Shown here: positions 22,346 through 35,040 of the stretch, piece by piece | Numbering within the stretch: position 1 is the stretch's first letter | Layout: each line of letters opens with the position of its first letter | NCBI GenBank assembly: GCA_007026445.1 | Contig: VDMD01000030.1 | Span: 1-64,000, forward strand | Source: Schizophyllum amplum | Taxonomy: Eukaryota > Basidiomycota > Agaricomycetes > Agaricales > Schizophyllaceae | Length of the DNA: 64,000 nt | Direction: 5' to 3' | Made by a program: the position numbers and the translations under genes | The notes under the pieces: model-generated | The model's database searches: none | Told to the model about the DNA's origin: nothing | Seen by the model: only the letters and a program-made list of their open reading frames with translations

Positions 22346-25098
22346 ATGATATTTGTACCTCGACCAGTTGAGGTCTCTCCGCTGAAGACAAAGCTTTCAT
22401 CCTATCCCAAGGCCGTCATTGCGTCCATGCAAGCGGCGCACGATCCACTCAAGACACATCCCATCGGATATCATGAACACGCTGACAAGCTCATTGCCGA
22501 CGAGCTGAAGGATGCTATTGAGCTGAATGTCGAGGGCCTCAACGAGCTCCTGTTTCCTGACAGTGCTTTCCCGGAGTCCATGCCCCTAGACAAGCTCTTC
22601 GACTGCATGAACGAGATGTCGCCAACGCCGCTGTACGATCCTAAAAAACAGGAGTGGCTGAACGCGCCCCAGTTCTCCGTTGCACATCAAGAGCTTCCGA
22701 TTGCATTGTTCCTCGACGGTCTGGGTAATCTCGGTCGCGAAGTCTTCAAGGCCCACAATATACGGATCCCAGAGGTGCGGCGCTGGTCTGCTAACTTCCG
22801 CGACACGATCTTTCCTGCGGGTATCCTGCATCGAAAGCCGGACATTGTCAATGTCGTCTCGGGCGAGGAGAAATCATGGAACACGTCCGGCGCCGATCTA
22901 CAACACAAGTCGAATATCTCCAGTGCGGATGCCGCGACAACACAGCTTCACGACGGAGGCATGAACAGTCTGACTTCTCAAGATGACCGTGACTATCACG
23001 TCGGGATCGCCATAACCGGACAGAAGATGTTTACCACGTACTACGACCGCTCCGGATGCCTACAATCGGAGGCCATCGACATTCATGCAGAACCACTTCT
23101 CTTTCTTCGTGTGGTACTCGGACTCACTCTGCTGGACAAGCGTTATCTGGGATACGACCCAACCATTCGGGTCGACGAGCATGGCTCGCGCTTCGTCACC
23201 GTCGAGAACAAGGAGTACAAAATTATGGAAAGACTCGACAAACAACCGGGAATTACGGGTCTTGGCACCGTTTGCTGGCTCTGCTGGCCCACTGCTTCGG
23301 CTGATCCCGATGTCCGAGTAGTGATCAAGAGCTCATGGATCGATCGAAGCCGAAAGTACACCGAAGATGTGTACCTCCAGCACGCGCGGGACAACGAAAT
23401 ATCTGGCGTGCCCAAACTTGTTGCCTACGAGGTCCTGGCGCTTGGCGGGAAACCCATCTCTACCGAGAGTCTTCGTAAACGACTCCCTGGCGCTAAGGAG
23501 CTCAGTCCGTACGAAGTTCGAGACCACGCCCGTCTCGTCGAGGAGGGCCATGGCGTCCCGCTGCATTGCTTCGCCTCCAAGTCAGAACTGCTCTTCGCCA
23601 TACGAGACGCCGTCGCAAGTAAGTTGAAATTTCACATACTCCGGTCACTGTCTGTCAACTGATACATTCACTTCCAGCCCACCAAAATCTACACGACAAC
23701 GCGAAGATACTCCACTCGGACATCAGTGACAAGAATATAGTGCTCAACAGCGCAAATCCCTCTGGCTCCCGCAAGGGCTTGCTCATCGATTTTAACTATG
23801 CGCAATTCGTTCGTGACCCACACGATCAGACGCAGGTGTCCGCTAAGGGCCATCGAAGCGTGCGTCTTCGTTATATACCCGTTGAAGAAGATATTAATAA
23901 TCTCCACACAAGTGTCCGACGTTCTTCGTTGCGTGTGATCTCCTCAACTTCGGCGAGATCTACAAGCCCGCATACTATTACGACCTCGAGTCGTTCGTCT
24001 ATGTGCTCATCAACATGGGGGTCTGTTACGCTGGCCCTAATGGCACGCTTCGTGAGGGCTTCTCGCTCCTCGAGTCGGAGCTGGGCTTGTGGATGCACGA
24101 CAACAAGCGAGTTGCTGGCAGCGTCAAGCAAGTCACGATGAGCCTTAGGGCGCAGGACGATCCCTTCCGCCGTTTCCTCGAGGAAAATTTCCACCCATAC
24201 TTCGAGGACATCAAACCCTGCGTACTCGAGCTTCGGCAACTCGTCATGCGGCAGGATACGCGATGCACGTACAAGGAGTTTATCGAGATTCTGACACGGC
24301 ACGCCGACGCTCTTCGTCTCACGGAGTTAACAGCGCCGCCCGCTCTTGCTCAGGTTCCCGTCTCCACTGACTCCCACTCGGGACAAGTCGCTCAAGTATT
24401 GGCCGTCCCTAGTAGTCAACCACCGACCGAGGTGTCCGACGACGACGAACTCGTGCCTGAAGGCAACACTCAATCACTTCTACGTAATGATGTTAAGACC
24501 AGTACCAGTGCCACTTCTGGTACGTTGCCGCTTTTGTCAACCATTCTTTGCACTGACCATGCCGCACTCGCAGGCGCGCGAAGGGGATCTGCCACCCCTG
24601 TAATGGGTCCGCCTCCCACTACGGATACATCCCACCAGCCCGCGACTTCCACAGTGAGCGCACCAGCTCGGATAGCACCGGCCCAAGACAAGCGTATCAC
24701 ACGGCTTTCTCTCAAGCGGTCCGCCGCAAGTGCGTCTGCTCGGCCTTTGGGGCATCTGAAGTCGCATTTCCGCGGTCTCAAAAACATGCATTGGAGAGTG
24801 ATCCAGAGCCTGACTACACGGAGAACAAGTGCTACTGCGGCGAGGTCGCTGAAGAGAACAACGCTGTCGAATGCAAAAGGGGCCACAACTGCACGACACG
24901 ATACGTGAGCACTTCCGCAAAACTTCTCGCGCGGTGTTAACTCACATGCTTGTCACTTAGTTTCACTACAAATGTGTCGCGAAAGAGATCCCTGACATGC
25001 AGGAAATGACCGCGTGGTGCTGCGCTCATTGCAAGAAGGCGCCGAAAAGGCGGAGAGTCAACTCGGTCAGGAAGGACCCGGCAACCAAAAAGGTCTGA
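22346..25098 (+). CDS. FunK1 kinase K2 with C-terminal PHD finger (kinase-PHD fusion)
   Basis: Exons 22346-23618, 23678-23859 and 23913-24519 are phase-consistent and encode the kinase: VVIKSSWIDRSRKY (lysine), HSDISDKNIVL (catalytic loop with Ser replacing Cys), LLIDFNYA (second acidic position is Asn), YDLESFVYVLINMG. The tail is low complexity. Downstream, 24806-24904 and 24961-25098 join through a GTGAGC donor to encode PDYTENKCYCGEVAEENN and an ECKRGHNC then FHYKC then WCCAHC pattern, a C4HC3 PHD-type zinc finger, followed by a basic KKAPKRRRV tail and stop at 25098. The linking splice between 24,520 and about 24,800 is unresolved: exon 24574 continues the kinase frame, and a GTGAGC donor at 24655 with an acceptor near 24734 would switch to the PHD frame in phase. 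It is divergent from the other kinases and closest to K10. Confidence 0.8.
24806..25098 (+). other. PHD-type zinc finger exons of K2
   Basis: Cys pairs at CYC, C-x5-C in CKRGHNC, H-x2-C in FHYKC and C-x2-C in CAHC after a Trp give the PHD ligand order. The 56-nt intron 24905-24960 falls between the second Cys pair and the His. Family knowledge: PHD fingers usually read histone H3 tails; binding here is inferred only. Confidence 0.7.
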
Positions 25099-27525
25099 TC
25101 CGCGGACCGCAGTTTGGTAAGTAACAGGACATCCACAACTCCCACACGGACGCGCATACTATGGACGCTACCGTGGTACCACTACGACATTATTGTACTT
25201 ACCTGTGACTGACTGGCGGGTTCGTGCGCAGCCATCACTTAGTAGGTTCTGAAGCGGTGCCATCACTCTGTGGTCTCATATTTAATCGCATCATAAGCAC
25301 TTCTGCCTGATCTAAGCCTCGTCTCAATTCTTTATTCACCGACGCGACCAGCTGCTGTGGGCGGCAGTTGAACTTGAGTCTTCACGTGACCGTGCGACGG
25401 TGTCATTCTCACGTCTCCCGGCAGGCCGAGGTGCGCACTCTTTCGGCGTCTCGACTTGAACATCATAGAGGGGGGGGCTCTTTCTCGGCCTATGTAAAGC
25501 GCTCTCATGAGACAGGTAGTCGTCAGAAAGTAATGCGATGCGCGGGCAAAATGTCATGATATGGAGAGCCGGTGCTCGCGATAGGGCGTGAATAATATGC
25601 ATTCCTGCCTGAAGGTATCTAGAGTACCGTCGCTCGTCAGCTTGCTTCCCGTTCCCTACTCCGCACAGGTCGTTCGTCATCCCGCTGATCCTTGGCCTAC
25701 CTTCCCCTACCCCAAACAGACCGATCCGGCCCGTTCGCGGCCTCGCCAACGGATTTGTTGCTCACGACCCCGGCTAAGTCATCCGCGACAAACTGCGCCC
25801 GGGTGAAGGTGAAGATGAACGCGCCTGCAGCCGCGGACTGATAGTAGCGGAGCAGCGGAAGGTGTCGCCGCCGGGGCCCAGAGCGAAGTCAGGCATAATA
25901 AGCGATATATGTGCCTCCGCACCACAGAGCTGCGCGGATGGTGAGTGTCAACTCATACGTCTCATGCTACGCCTTAAGCTTCTCTCGGGTGGTAGCTGTC
26001 GTGCGTATCCTAAGCCCATTGCGCCATACGTCGCCCATCGCATCTGACAGTCTGCGACTTCGCCTGCGACGTGGTTCGCACCTCACTCTGAACCTCGCAG
26101 TGGACTATGCGGCGCGTCGAGAAGGAAATCGTAGCGTCCGGTCAGTGTGGCGAAGGACGCAGTCAGAGAAACCGTCTCCGGGTTCTACGACACCCGGGGT
26201 CAACGTGTCCATCAAAACACACGAGAAATGGCTCACCCACGCAGCCTGTGCGAGAGGTTCCATCGAGTTGCTCCGATCTGCGTTGACTAGCAAGTAGTTA
26301 GCGCAGTTCTCGCCATCTTCGACCGCCATCTTCGAGCGAGGCAAGCTACGCATAGCGACAGTCCCAATACACAAGTAAAGACCGGAAGGTCGCTTTCCAT
26401 GGATGGCGACAAGGATTTGTGACGTCCGAAGAGGAAGTGGGGCGGTGTTCAGCGCAGACGCCCAAGGGGGCGAAGACGCGGCCGGCGTCGACACGACCTC
26501 GGGACAAGGCGGCTGCGGCGTCGTCGTCAAAATACAGGGACGACTCGGAGCGCACCTTGCTCGCGCATGGGCGCTCTTCAGAGAGGGCGAAGGCTCTCGC
26601 GGATACCGAGAGCGTCGTCGCGTAGAAGCGAAGTCCTCATACGGGACGCCTGAGTCGCTGCTGGAAGCGGAGGAACGCGCCACACGTCGTCTAGTTCCGT
26701 GCGTCGCTTCTGTTGATGCCAACACGATAGCCGGAAGGGGTAGCCAGCGGGTTCGCGACCGAGTCCGCCGCTCAGCGGATGGCTCCAGCACGACTTTACG
26801 AACACGCCGCTGCCGCCGCCTTCTCGAATGAGGGCTGAGCGGGTGCGTCCTTGGCTGCGCAGACGAGCGACGTACCCGCTGAGCATGCCGAACCCATCCC
26901 GCACCGCGCGTCCGAAGGCGATGCAGATTGAAGGGTAGCGCGCGCTTCCCTCGCAGGAATTGGTTGACGGGATTGAGTTGCTCAAGTATCGTCGCAGACT
27001 CGCACCGACCTGAAGGGGGATGTGTTACTGTGGCCTGCGGATTTGATCTGATGTATGATTAAATTTTGTATGCATATCTTGTGATCAACTCTTCTGAAAT
27101 GGAGGTCTTCAGCAAAGTATCCGCCCGCGTGCCGACGCGGCGCAGTAGCAGCCTTGCTTGGAGTCACACGACGCGTAGTGTGACGTTACACGGCGCGTGG
27201 CGTGACGTTAAACGGCGCGTGGCGTGACGTTACGAGACGCGTCGCGTGACGTTATGTCGGGTTCTCTTTCTCTCCGCTCATCTTGTAAGATCTCCTCGTT
27301 CACATTCGAGTGTCCTCGTCAGACCTTGGACGAGGAATATTACAAGTCAACGCTGGGCCCAATACTACGTCGACTACAACGGCGGCGGCTCTACTTCAAA
27401 TACGATACCACGCTCTGCTGTTGCCACAAACTAGAACTAAGCGAAGCACCTAGTCATATCTGACAAAGTGTACGGCACTACATATCATCTCAGTCACTCA
27501 CCTATACTCACTCCCTCTACAGATT
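25099..27525. other. Intergenic region between K2 and K3 with a tandem-repeat promoter
   Basis: No convincing gene. A 228-codon minus-strand frame at 26105-26791 and several plus-strand frames overlap it without homology I recognise. A plus-strand stretch at 26419-26625 (RDDSERTLLAHGRSSER) is faintly like a FunK1 tail, too weak to call. The right end holds four 22-bp tandem repeats and the K3 promoter. Confidence 0.35.
27166..27253 (+). repeat. Four tandem 22-bp repeats with CRE-like half sites
   Basis: Units at 27166-27187, 27188-27209, 27210-27231 and 27232-27253. Each ends GTGACGTT (an ATF/CREB-type half site) and carries a GCGT core; units 2 and 3 differ at one base. They lie 273-360 bp upstream of the K3 start. 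Confidence 0.8.
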
Positions 27526-29819
27526 ATGCCGCAGTCCAAGCGTTCTCGACGTCGCGCTACAGCCGCGCAGGGCCACCATAGACGAAGGGCACCCACTGCC
27601 TTGTCCACTTCGTCGTCTACCAGGGAAGAACTGCAACGCGCTTCACTCGGCTACTCGTATACTCCTTCGCCATCTCCAGCGGCTTTTAGTCTCCCGAACC
27701 ACCTGGTTCTGGCTCAAGATTATGTGGCCGACATAGAGAAAACGTCGCTGACCGTCTGCATGATCGCCGACACTCTGTTTGCGGACGAGAAATTCACTCC
27801 GTTACCCGGCCAAATCTTGCGCGCCCTCGACAAGACACTCTACAACGTCAAAACGCGTAAATGGCTATGTTACCCCGAGCTTTCCCTTTCATCAGACGAC
27901 TTGCAGCGTGAACACGCGATGGCTGCGTTTTTGAACGAGTTCACGCGTCACTGTTGGCTTCTCCAGAAGCAAACGGGAAAGAATCAGCGACTGCCCGCTC
28001 ACGCCCTCCGGTGGACAGTGACCAACAGCGTCCGTACGCTGTTGAACGGAGAGACGGTAGAGGCACCGGGGATTGCTCTGGTGGATACGCGAGTAACCGA
28101 TATGCAGTGGTCCGACGTGCTGTGCGACGTACAGCTCGTATCGCGGGACGATCTCATGCCCCAGGCTCTACAGCTGCTCACGACCGGCGCCGCCAACGTA
28201 TTCTCGACGCAAGAGGACCGCATGTACCACGTGGGAATCGCTTTCGCCGGCGATACCTTCCAGATCGCCATTTTCGATCGCGCTGGGCGCATCGTGACCG
28301 GCGCATTCGATGTGCACAGCCATTGTCTCCTTCTGGCTCGCACCTTAATGGGCTTGACGATGCTCGACAGCTCGTACTGCGGCAAGGATGCTTCAGTCAT
28401 GATGCGAGACGGCCGACGCTTTGTGATCGTCGGCGGCCTGGAGTACGAGATTCTGCAGACCCTGTCTACCAGCAGCAGCATACGCGGGCGCGGCACGGTA
28501 TGCTGGCGCTGTCGCCGTCGTGATAGCGATATGGATTATGTCATCAAGAACGTATGGGCGGACACGCGGCAGCAGCCCAGCGAAGGCGACTTCCTCCGCA
28601 AGGCGTCGAACATCGATGGTGTAGCGAACTTGATTGACGAGGAGGTCATCCCGTGGCCCGATGGCGAGTACCGGACGACTCTCTGGTTGCGCGATCTTGT
28701 GCGGGGTCCTAACCGATACACCGACGTCAGCCATATCCCACATCTCGAACTACGTCGACTCGTTCTTGAGCCGTATGGAAGGCCGCTCAAGGAGTTTTCG
28801 TCTAAGGACGAGCTTCTATTTGCTCTTCGAGACGCGATCCATGGTGAGCGAGCTTCACATAGCTATTGATTTTGTACTGATTACTCGCAGCTCATGAGTG
28901 TCTTTATGAGAACGAAGACGTCCTTCATTGCGATATCAGCGACAACAACATACTGTTACACGAGCCAGCGGGGGCGTCGCGCCGTCGGGGCATTCTTATT
29001 GATCTGGACTGCGCAGCTGCAGTCGAGCTTCAGGAAGGGTTCAAGGTGGGACCGCTAGGCCGCAGTGCAGTACGTCGACAATTTCCTATGGTAGCTCAAT
29101 CTGACTGACAAGTGTATACTTAGGGTACCCTTCCTTTCATGGCTTGCGATATCCTTCGATTCCGTGCGGCACACGCGCCGTGGCATGACCTAGAGTCATT
29201 CCTTTATGTCCTCATCTTCATCTGCGCGAGCTACGCTGGCCCCTCGAACACGCCCCGCAAAGACTTCGATCTGCGCGCCTCGGCGCTAGGCCCCTGGCTG
29301 ACCGGAGATGGCCTCACGAAATTCGTGATCATGTGCAGTTATAATGACCAGGAGTTCCGCAAGTTCCAGGACGAGGTCTTCCACCCGTACTTCGATGATC
29401 TGAAGGACTTCGTGGGCGAGCTGCGTACGCTCATTATGCGTACCTGGGACGAGTATCCCACTCACCGCGCCGTGCTCGACGTGTTCGATCGACATCTTCG
29501 GGCTCGTCAATCTGCAGCCGAGGACGTAACGGCGACGCATCCGAGGACGGACGGGAGCGCCTCTCCCGTCGACCACACGCCTCGAGAAGGGGCGAAGAGG
29601 AAGCGGAGTGACGAGAACGACAATGTTGTAGCCGACTTTCCGCATGGGCGACGCGATAGCCATACCGTCCATGGCCGAACGCGCGCCGATGCCTCGTCCG
29701 ATTCTCACACGAGCGATGACTCTGACGGCACCCTGGTCGAAAAGCTCTACTCAACCCAGGCGGCAAGGGACGACATTGATGTCGAGTGCAAGCGGCGCAA
29801 GGTGGTTTATTTTGATTAG
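27526..29819 (+). CDS. FunK1 fungal-type protein kinase K3
   Basis: Exons 27526-28843, 28891-29069 and 29124-29819, phase-consistent (730 aa), with GTGAGC and GTACGT donors. The start MPQSKRSRRR is shared with K6, supporting the ATG choice. Landmarks: LEYEILQTLS, CRRRDSDMDYVIKNVWAD (lysine), HCDISDNNILL (catalytic loop), ILIDLDCA, GTLPFMACDILRF, PWHDLESFLYVLIFICASYAGPSNTPR and the C-terminal CKRRKVVYFD. All expected active-site residues are present, so this copy looks functional. The tail is shorter than in K1, with a weaker bipartite basic motif (AKRKRSDE ... CKRRK). Confidence 0.9.
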
Positions 29820-30250
29820 CTTTGCAGTGGGCGAGGAGGGGGATGAGGTCGCGCGGTGCAGCGCGTGAGCTGTAGCTCGATGCATCCGCCGACGTAAGCA
29901 CATCGAGCCAGTACGATCTCCTGCCGTCGCCGCCACAGGCGCTCAGGAAGCCAAAGCAGCGCAGACGACTCCGGACTCGCAGAGCATGCCAGCTTGATAG
30001 CGCCGCGCGTCCGGGGATCGGAGGCTAATGGGAGGGGAGCTCGCCAGATAGAGTAGCACACCCCGGGCCATGGGCGGTGGGGGCGGTTGGAGAGGGGGGC
30101 GATTGCTGAGGCATGCGAACTTGACTTTGCTGTATAGTAACATGTATCTACGTCTCTCTAAGTAGCAACTCCTTCAAAGCAAAAGTCCTGTTGAGTACCA
30201 GAGAATGGTGTGTGCATTGGTTGTGGGTCCTGCGTCACGATCGCGTCGCG

Positions 30251-30258
30251 TGACGTCA
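30251..30258. promoter_or_regulatory. CRE-type palindrome TGACGTCA
   Basis: A full ATF/CREB-type palindrome inside a longer GCGTGACGTCACGC inverted repeat, in the same relative place as the tandem half sites upstream of K3. Confidence 0.45.
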
Positions 30259-30410
30259 CGCAACGCGACAGATTCTGAATCTGAATCTTTTGTTCCCTCT
30301 TGGTCCCCTCCGCTCATCATGTAACATCTCCTCGTCGGTTCTTGAGGCTCGCCTTGTCGATGCCAGGCATAGGAATACCAACAGACAGCAAAACAACTTC
30401 ACTAGCAATG

Positions 30411-30629
30411 CCTTATCGACGGCAACAGACATCGTCCCGAGAGATGTCTCACGGCTCCAGCAATACCGCTCGAAGCACCGCGCCTACTCGCGGCATATCC
30501 ATCGTTATCGAGGTTTACGACCGCTCGGATAATTCGACGCAGGCGACGGTGTCGACAGAGCAGCTCGCGCGGGGAAGGACCGTGCGTGTGTGGCTGGCGA
30601 GGTCTCGACGAGGCTTTTACCTGCGCTGA
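30411..30629 (+). CDS. Short ORF behind a duplicated kinase promoter
   Basis: 73-codon frame from the ATG at 30411 (MPYRRQQTSSRE...) to 30629. Its upstream region resembles that of K3, and the basic Ser/Arg-rich start is loosely like the MPQSKRSRRR start of K3 and K6. It may be a decayed 5' remnant of a FunK1 copy or noise. No domain. Confidence 0.2.
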   Translation, partial: PYRRQQTSSREMSHGSSNTARSTAPTRGISIVIEVYDRSDNSTQATVSTEQLARGRTVRVWLARSRRGFYLR

Positions 30630-32633
30630 CGGGTATCTGGTCTCGCTGGGTCGCGGTGGCGCGGATAGGCAATGAGGTGAGGCTGGGCTGGACGAGACAG
30701 ACAGACGGGCTGTTTGGGCTGGAGATGGCGGCACGTCTCGTCGCCCTCTCCTCGTTCGACCCACTCCCCTCACTCTCCCTGTCTCGCCAAGCATATCGGC
30801 GGCCTGCTTCTTCACAATTTGCTCATCCCCTTTTACGTTGTCCAGTACGTCCACGCGCTCTCCCCCCATCCTTCTCGCGCGGGCGCATCTACTCTACTCG
30901 CGCCTCCTTCCTCTCTTACCATCGTGCCCGCTTAGCATCCCTCGCTCTTCGTCCCTCCCTCCCTCCGCTCAGTTAAGCAGACGTTCACCGCTCCTCACAG
31001 ACCGCACCACCTCTATCGCGCAAGTGATCGACGCTACCTGCGCTCCTCCGAGCGAGCATGGAACTCGACGACCACGTCCTGCACCTATTGCACTCGGCGA
31101 AGTAACAGGAGCTAGCGTGAGTTATCGTCCACCTTGGGAGGGCATTGCGGAACGCCCATCCGATGGGCGGAAGCCGATATAGGGCTTGCATCTTCTATCG
31201 CGGCGACATGGTTTTCAAATATCCTCTTCGCCTCCTACCTCTCATCATCCTCACTGTCCTCCTCAACCCTCCCCTTTCATGATTGTTGTTCACTCGTATC
31301 CAGACTTCTCTTCCGACATGCTCTTTCCCAACTTTGCTCGATCGTCTTGATGACCCTTGGTCGCGCCTCATCTCATCTCCCCTGCTCATGCCCTTCATAT
31401 ACTCAATATTCCTCGCATGCTCATGCTCCCGGATGCAGGCGCTGTCGGCGATCGTACCATGGACGCTGAAGGGCTTGCGCGGTGGAGGTAGGATTGGCGC
31501 CAGTGTCGACATCGCGCGGACAGCACGAAGAGCGACGACATACATTCCCAATGGTGCCAGGCTCGGATCCACGTGCAATGAGATCAACCTCCTGCACCAG
31601 CGTTGTTTATCGACGTGACGCGCTCAACGAGGGGAAGAGGCCGTCCACGTCGTCAGGCTCACATGACAGTGTTCATGCTGCAACCTCCAACATGGTCCTT
31701 AGACGACAGTATAGCGCGCCTTTTACATCTCCGTGAAAGCAATGAGGGTATGTACGTCAGCACATCTCCTGCTCACGCGTAGCCTCATTGATTTCTTGGC
31801 AGCATGTCTAATCACGATTCTGCTCGCCCGTCAGCCTCATGCGGAGGGACGTGCCGATGGGTGCTTTTTGAGACCGGCATATCGCACATGATAACCACGC
31901 AGGTCGTCAGAGATTAGACGCTGGCGCAGAAGTTCAACATCTCTTGCTGAAGCTTGGCGCCACTGATGGTCTATCGGCGTCGCTAACCGGTGCACGCTCG
32001 ATGTCGCCTTCACGAGTGCCCTGATTACAGAATGAGCATGTCGACCGGTCAGTTTGCGCTCGCTTAATAGGTAGGTTAGTAGGTACAGCTTCATCGTATT
32101 TCTGACCATAATGACATCTACTTTGGGAATACCAGATGGTCCATCTTGCGCGATGACGGGTTGAGCGTGTGAGCCACCAACTTGACGCGCGAGGCACCGA
32201 CAGTGTAGGTAGCGACGACGCCCTGCACGTGACCAATGACAATCCATGGCGTACACGCTCGTGCAGAACGACAGTAACTCGATTCTGAACCCAGTAGAGG
32301 CTCGCGAAAATTATTACAGTACATGATAATGGAAGTGATTTGGGCTTGCCCATCGACATACATAAGTGGTATATTCACTGATTCTCTGTTTCCCGCGGCG
32401 CCACGTCCCGCCGTCTCCTCATCAATCCTTCTCCTCCCCTCAACGGACGCGCGGTACGGCGCCCGTGTACATGCCTTGCCAGCTCAAGCTGCTTCACAAG
32501 ACCCGAACGCGCCCTAGCCTCAGCAGCGACCGTACATAGCACGCAAGGTCCGGCGGCATAGAGTACTTGATGGGAAAGTGCTCTTCGTTCCCCTTCGCTC
32601 CCTAGACGCCAGGCCTGAGAGCAGACGACAGGC

Positions 32634-35040
32634 CTAATCGACATGGTCCACCTTCTGCCGCTTGGGCGAGTGCGTTGTTTGCTCCCCAACAGCTTTACGC
32701 TTCGGCGACGGCGAGCTCCGAGTAATCGCGATGCACGTCTCCTTCGTCGCCTGGGAGGAGCGGCGCGGTTCGACAAGAGTGACCTCCGAGTCATCGCTGG
32801 CGTGCGACGACGATGAAGACGCTTTCTCGCGCGGCGTGGGCGGTGGCGGCATGGCGGTCCTGTCGTCCTGTGGAAGATCGGCCGCAGATCGCTCGGGCGC
32901 GTCTTGTTCCTCGCTGTCGTCGTCCTTGCCAGAGGGGCCAGCCGCGGCACATTGGCTAGCGGGCGGGGCTGCGTGGTCGTCGGATGATTGTCTTTGTCGG
33001 ATATGGCGGTCGAAGATATCAAGGAAGACGCGATCAGTTGCCCATTTAGTGCGGGCAATGGCTGTTCGCAAGTCAAACACTAGCTCCTTGAGGTCATCGA
33101 AGTACGGGTGGAAGCTCTCGTCCAGAAAGCCGCGGAATTGATCGTCGTCGTATCCAAACATGACCCGCGCCTTGTGGCCAGCATTTCCATCGAGCCAGCG
33201 TCCTATCTTCAATGAGCGCACGTCGACGTCGTTTCGTGGGGTGCTGGACGGCCCGGCGTAGCTCGAGCAGATGATCATGAGGACGTAGAGAAAGGACTCC
33301 ATGTCGTGCCACGGCGAATGTGCAACGGTGTCCGGAGACAAAAGGATGGCGCAGGCGGTGAAGGGTAGTGTTCCCTAGGCGCGCGAGCAATCGTCAGTCA
33401 GAGTCAAATAGTCTGCACCATTGAGAACTCACTGCCGTACGGCCTATGGGGCCCCGCTTATATTCCCCATCTGGCTTGGCAACGATGGCGGAGTCCAAAT
33501 CGATCAACAGCCCCCGACGGCGCGACGATCCGGGCACTTCGCGTAGTAGGATGTTGTTATCGCTGATATCACAGTGGAGGACGTCTTTCGTGTCGTAGAG
33601 CTCCTTATGCGCTACGAGTCGAGTCAGCGTCAACATCGTAACTTATGACTCAACGAACGCACCTTCGACAGCGTCCCGGAGAGCGAATAAGAGCTCGTCC
33701 TTGGTAGCGAACTCCTCGAGCGGCTTCCCATACTGGTCGAACACGAGACGGCGAAGCTCCAGGTGAGGAACACTGCTGAGAACATCCGCACGGTCAGGGC
33801 CTTGCACTAGGTCGCGCAGCCAAGCTGTCGTCTGATGCTTGTCATGGGGCCACGGAACTGGCTCCTCGCAAACGAGGTTCGCTATACCGTCGATCGAGGA
33901 TGCCAGCCAGAGGAAGTCGCCTTCGGTAGGGTGTTGTCGTTTATCTGCCCAGATGTTCTTGATAACGTAGTCTTTATCGCTGTCCGAGCGGCGACAGCGC
34001 CAGCATACTGTGCCTCGTCCGCATATCTCCTTGCTGATGGACAGAGTCTCGACGATCCTGTACTCCAGACCACCGACGGTCACAAAGAACTGGCCGCCGC
34101 GCGACGCGAGCGAGGTGTCCTTGCCGCAGTACGACGCGTCGAGCATCGTGAGACCCATCAAAACCTTCGTAAAGAGAACGCAGCTGAGATTGACGTCGCG
34201 TATACCGGACAGGACACGTCCCGCTCGATCGAAGTAGGCAACCTGGAAATAGTCGCCCGCCAGAGCGATACCGATATGGAAGAAGCGATCTCCTTGCGAT
34301 GCAAATACATTCGCAGCTCCGCAGGTGAGACGGCGCAATGCCTCCGGCATTTGCTCGATACTGGCGACGATCTGTATGTCGCAGAGGATGTCGGCCCATT
34401 GCACCGAGTTCAACCCGGCGTATACGAGCGCGATGCCGGGCACCTGTGCAGACTCTCCATTCAGGAGATTTCGAGTACTGCTGGTCACAATCCATTGGCG
34501 GGCGAAATCCGGAAGTTGTTTCTTGAGCGCCGCGTACACACGCCAGGAGGATCGAGTGAGCTCGTTGAGAAATGCGGCCGTTGCGTCCTCCGCCTGGGTG
34601 GAAGGATCTGACGGGGGATAGTCTCGCCATCTCCGTGCTTGCATGTCGAAGAGGTTCTTTTGCATAGCGTTCACCACGGTGTTTGGGCGGGCGGCAAACA
34701 TGTCCTCGGGATATAGTTCGTGAAGGAAGTCGACAACTTCAACAGAAGCGCCCTCCGTCTCAGAGATGCAGTCGTCATCTACACTGAGGGTGTCGGGAAG
34801 AGCCTGGACACCAAGGTTTTCCAGAGGCGCGCGAGGATAGGGAACGGGCATGTCGAGCTTGCAGATGAGTAAATGACTGGTGGCTCGATTTGAAGGTAAA
34901 GCGCAACAATTGCGTGGGCGTGAGCAAAGACGCAATGGAGATCCAGTACACGAGCTGAGAAAGATCGGAGTCCCGACGCCGGCAAGAGTCAGCGCTCCGG
35001 GAGCCAAACGGATATGAGTGGCGATGATGGTTTGGGTCAA
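32634..35040 (-). CDS. FunK1 fungal-type protein kinase K4
   Basis: Exons 35040-33663, 33611-33433 and 33374-32634, phase-consistent (765 aa; an internal ATG at 34851, at MPVPYPRAP where similarity to K1 begins, would give 702 aa and may be the real start). Landmarks as in K1: DYVIKNIWAD, HCDISDNNILL, LLIDLDSA, GTLPF, PWHDMESFLYVL and a tail ending KRKAVGEQ, KRQKVDHVD. The last exon, the second intron and most of exon 2 are identical to K1, while intron 1 and the N-terminal half differ clearly. That pattern suggests recent gene conversion rather than simple duplication. Looks intact. Confidence 0.88.

Larger units (their letters stand above)
29820..32633. other. Region between K3 and K4: duplicated promoter and unassigned frames
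   Basis: 30285-30360 resembles the K3 promoter at 27255-27310 (CTCCGCTCAT then ATCTCCTCGT), after a perfect CRE palindrome TGACGTCA at 30251-30258. It leads only to a 73-codon frame. CT-rich low-complexity sequence occupies about 30,740-31,280. Frames at 31,280-31,740 and 31,837-32,360 show no family. The last 310 bp are the K4 3' flank, homologous to that of K1. Confidence 0.35.

Noticed and set aside
26105..26791. 228-codon minus-strand ORF
   Set aside because: Overlaps long frames on the other strand, has no recognisable domain and low-complexity composition; GC-rich DNA gives such frames by chance.
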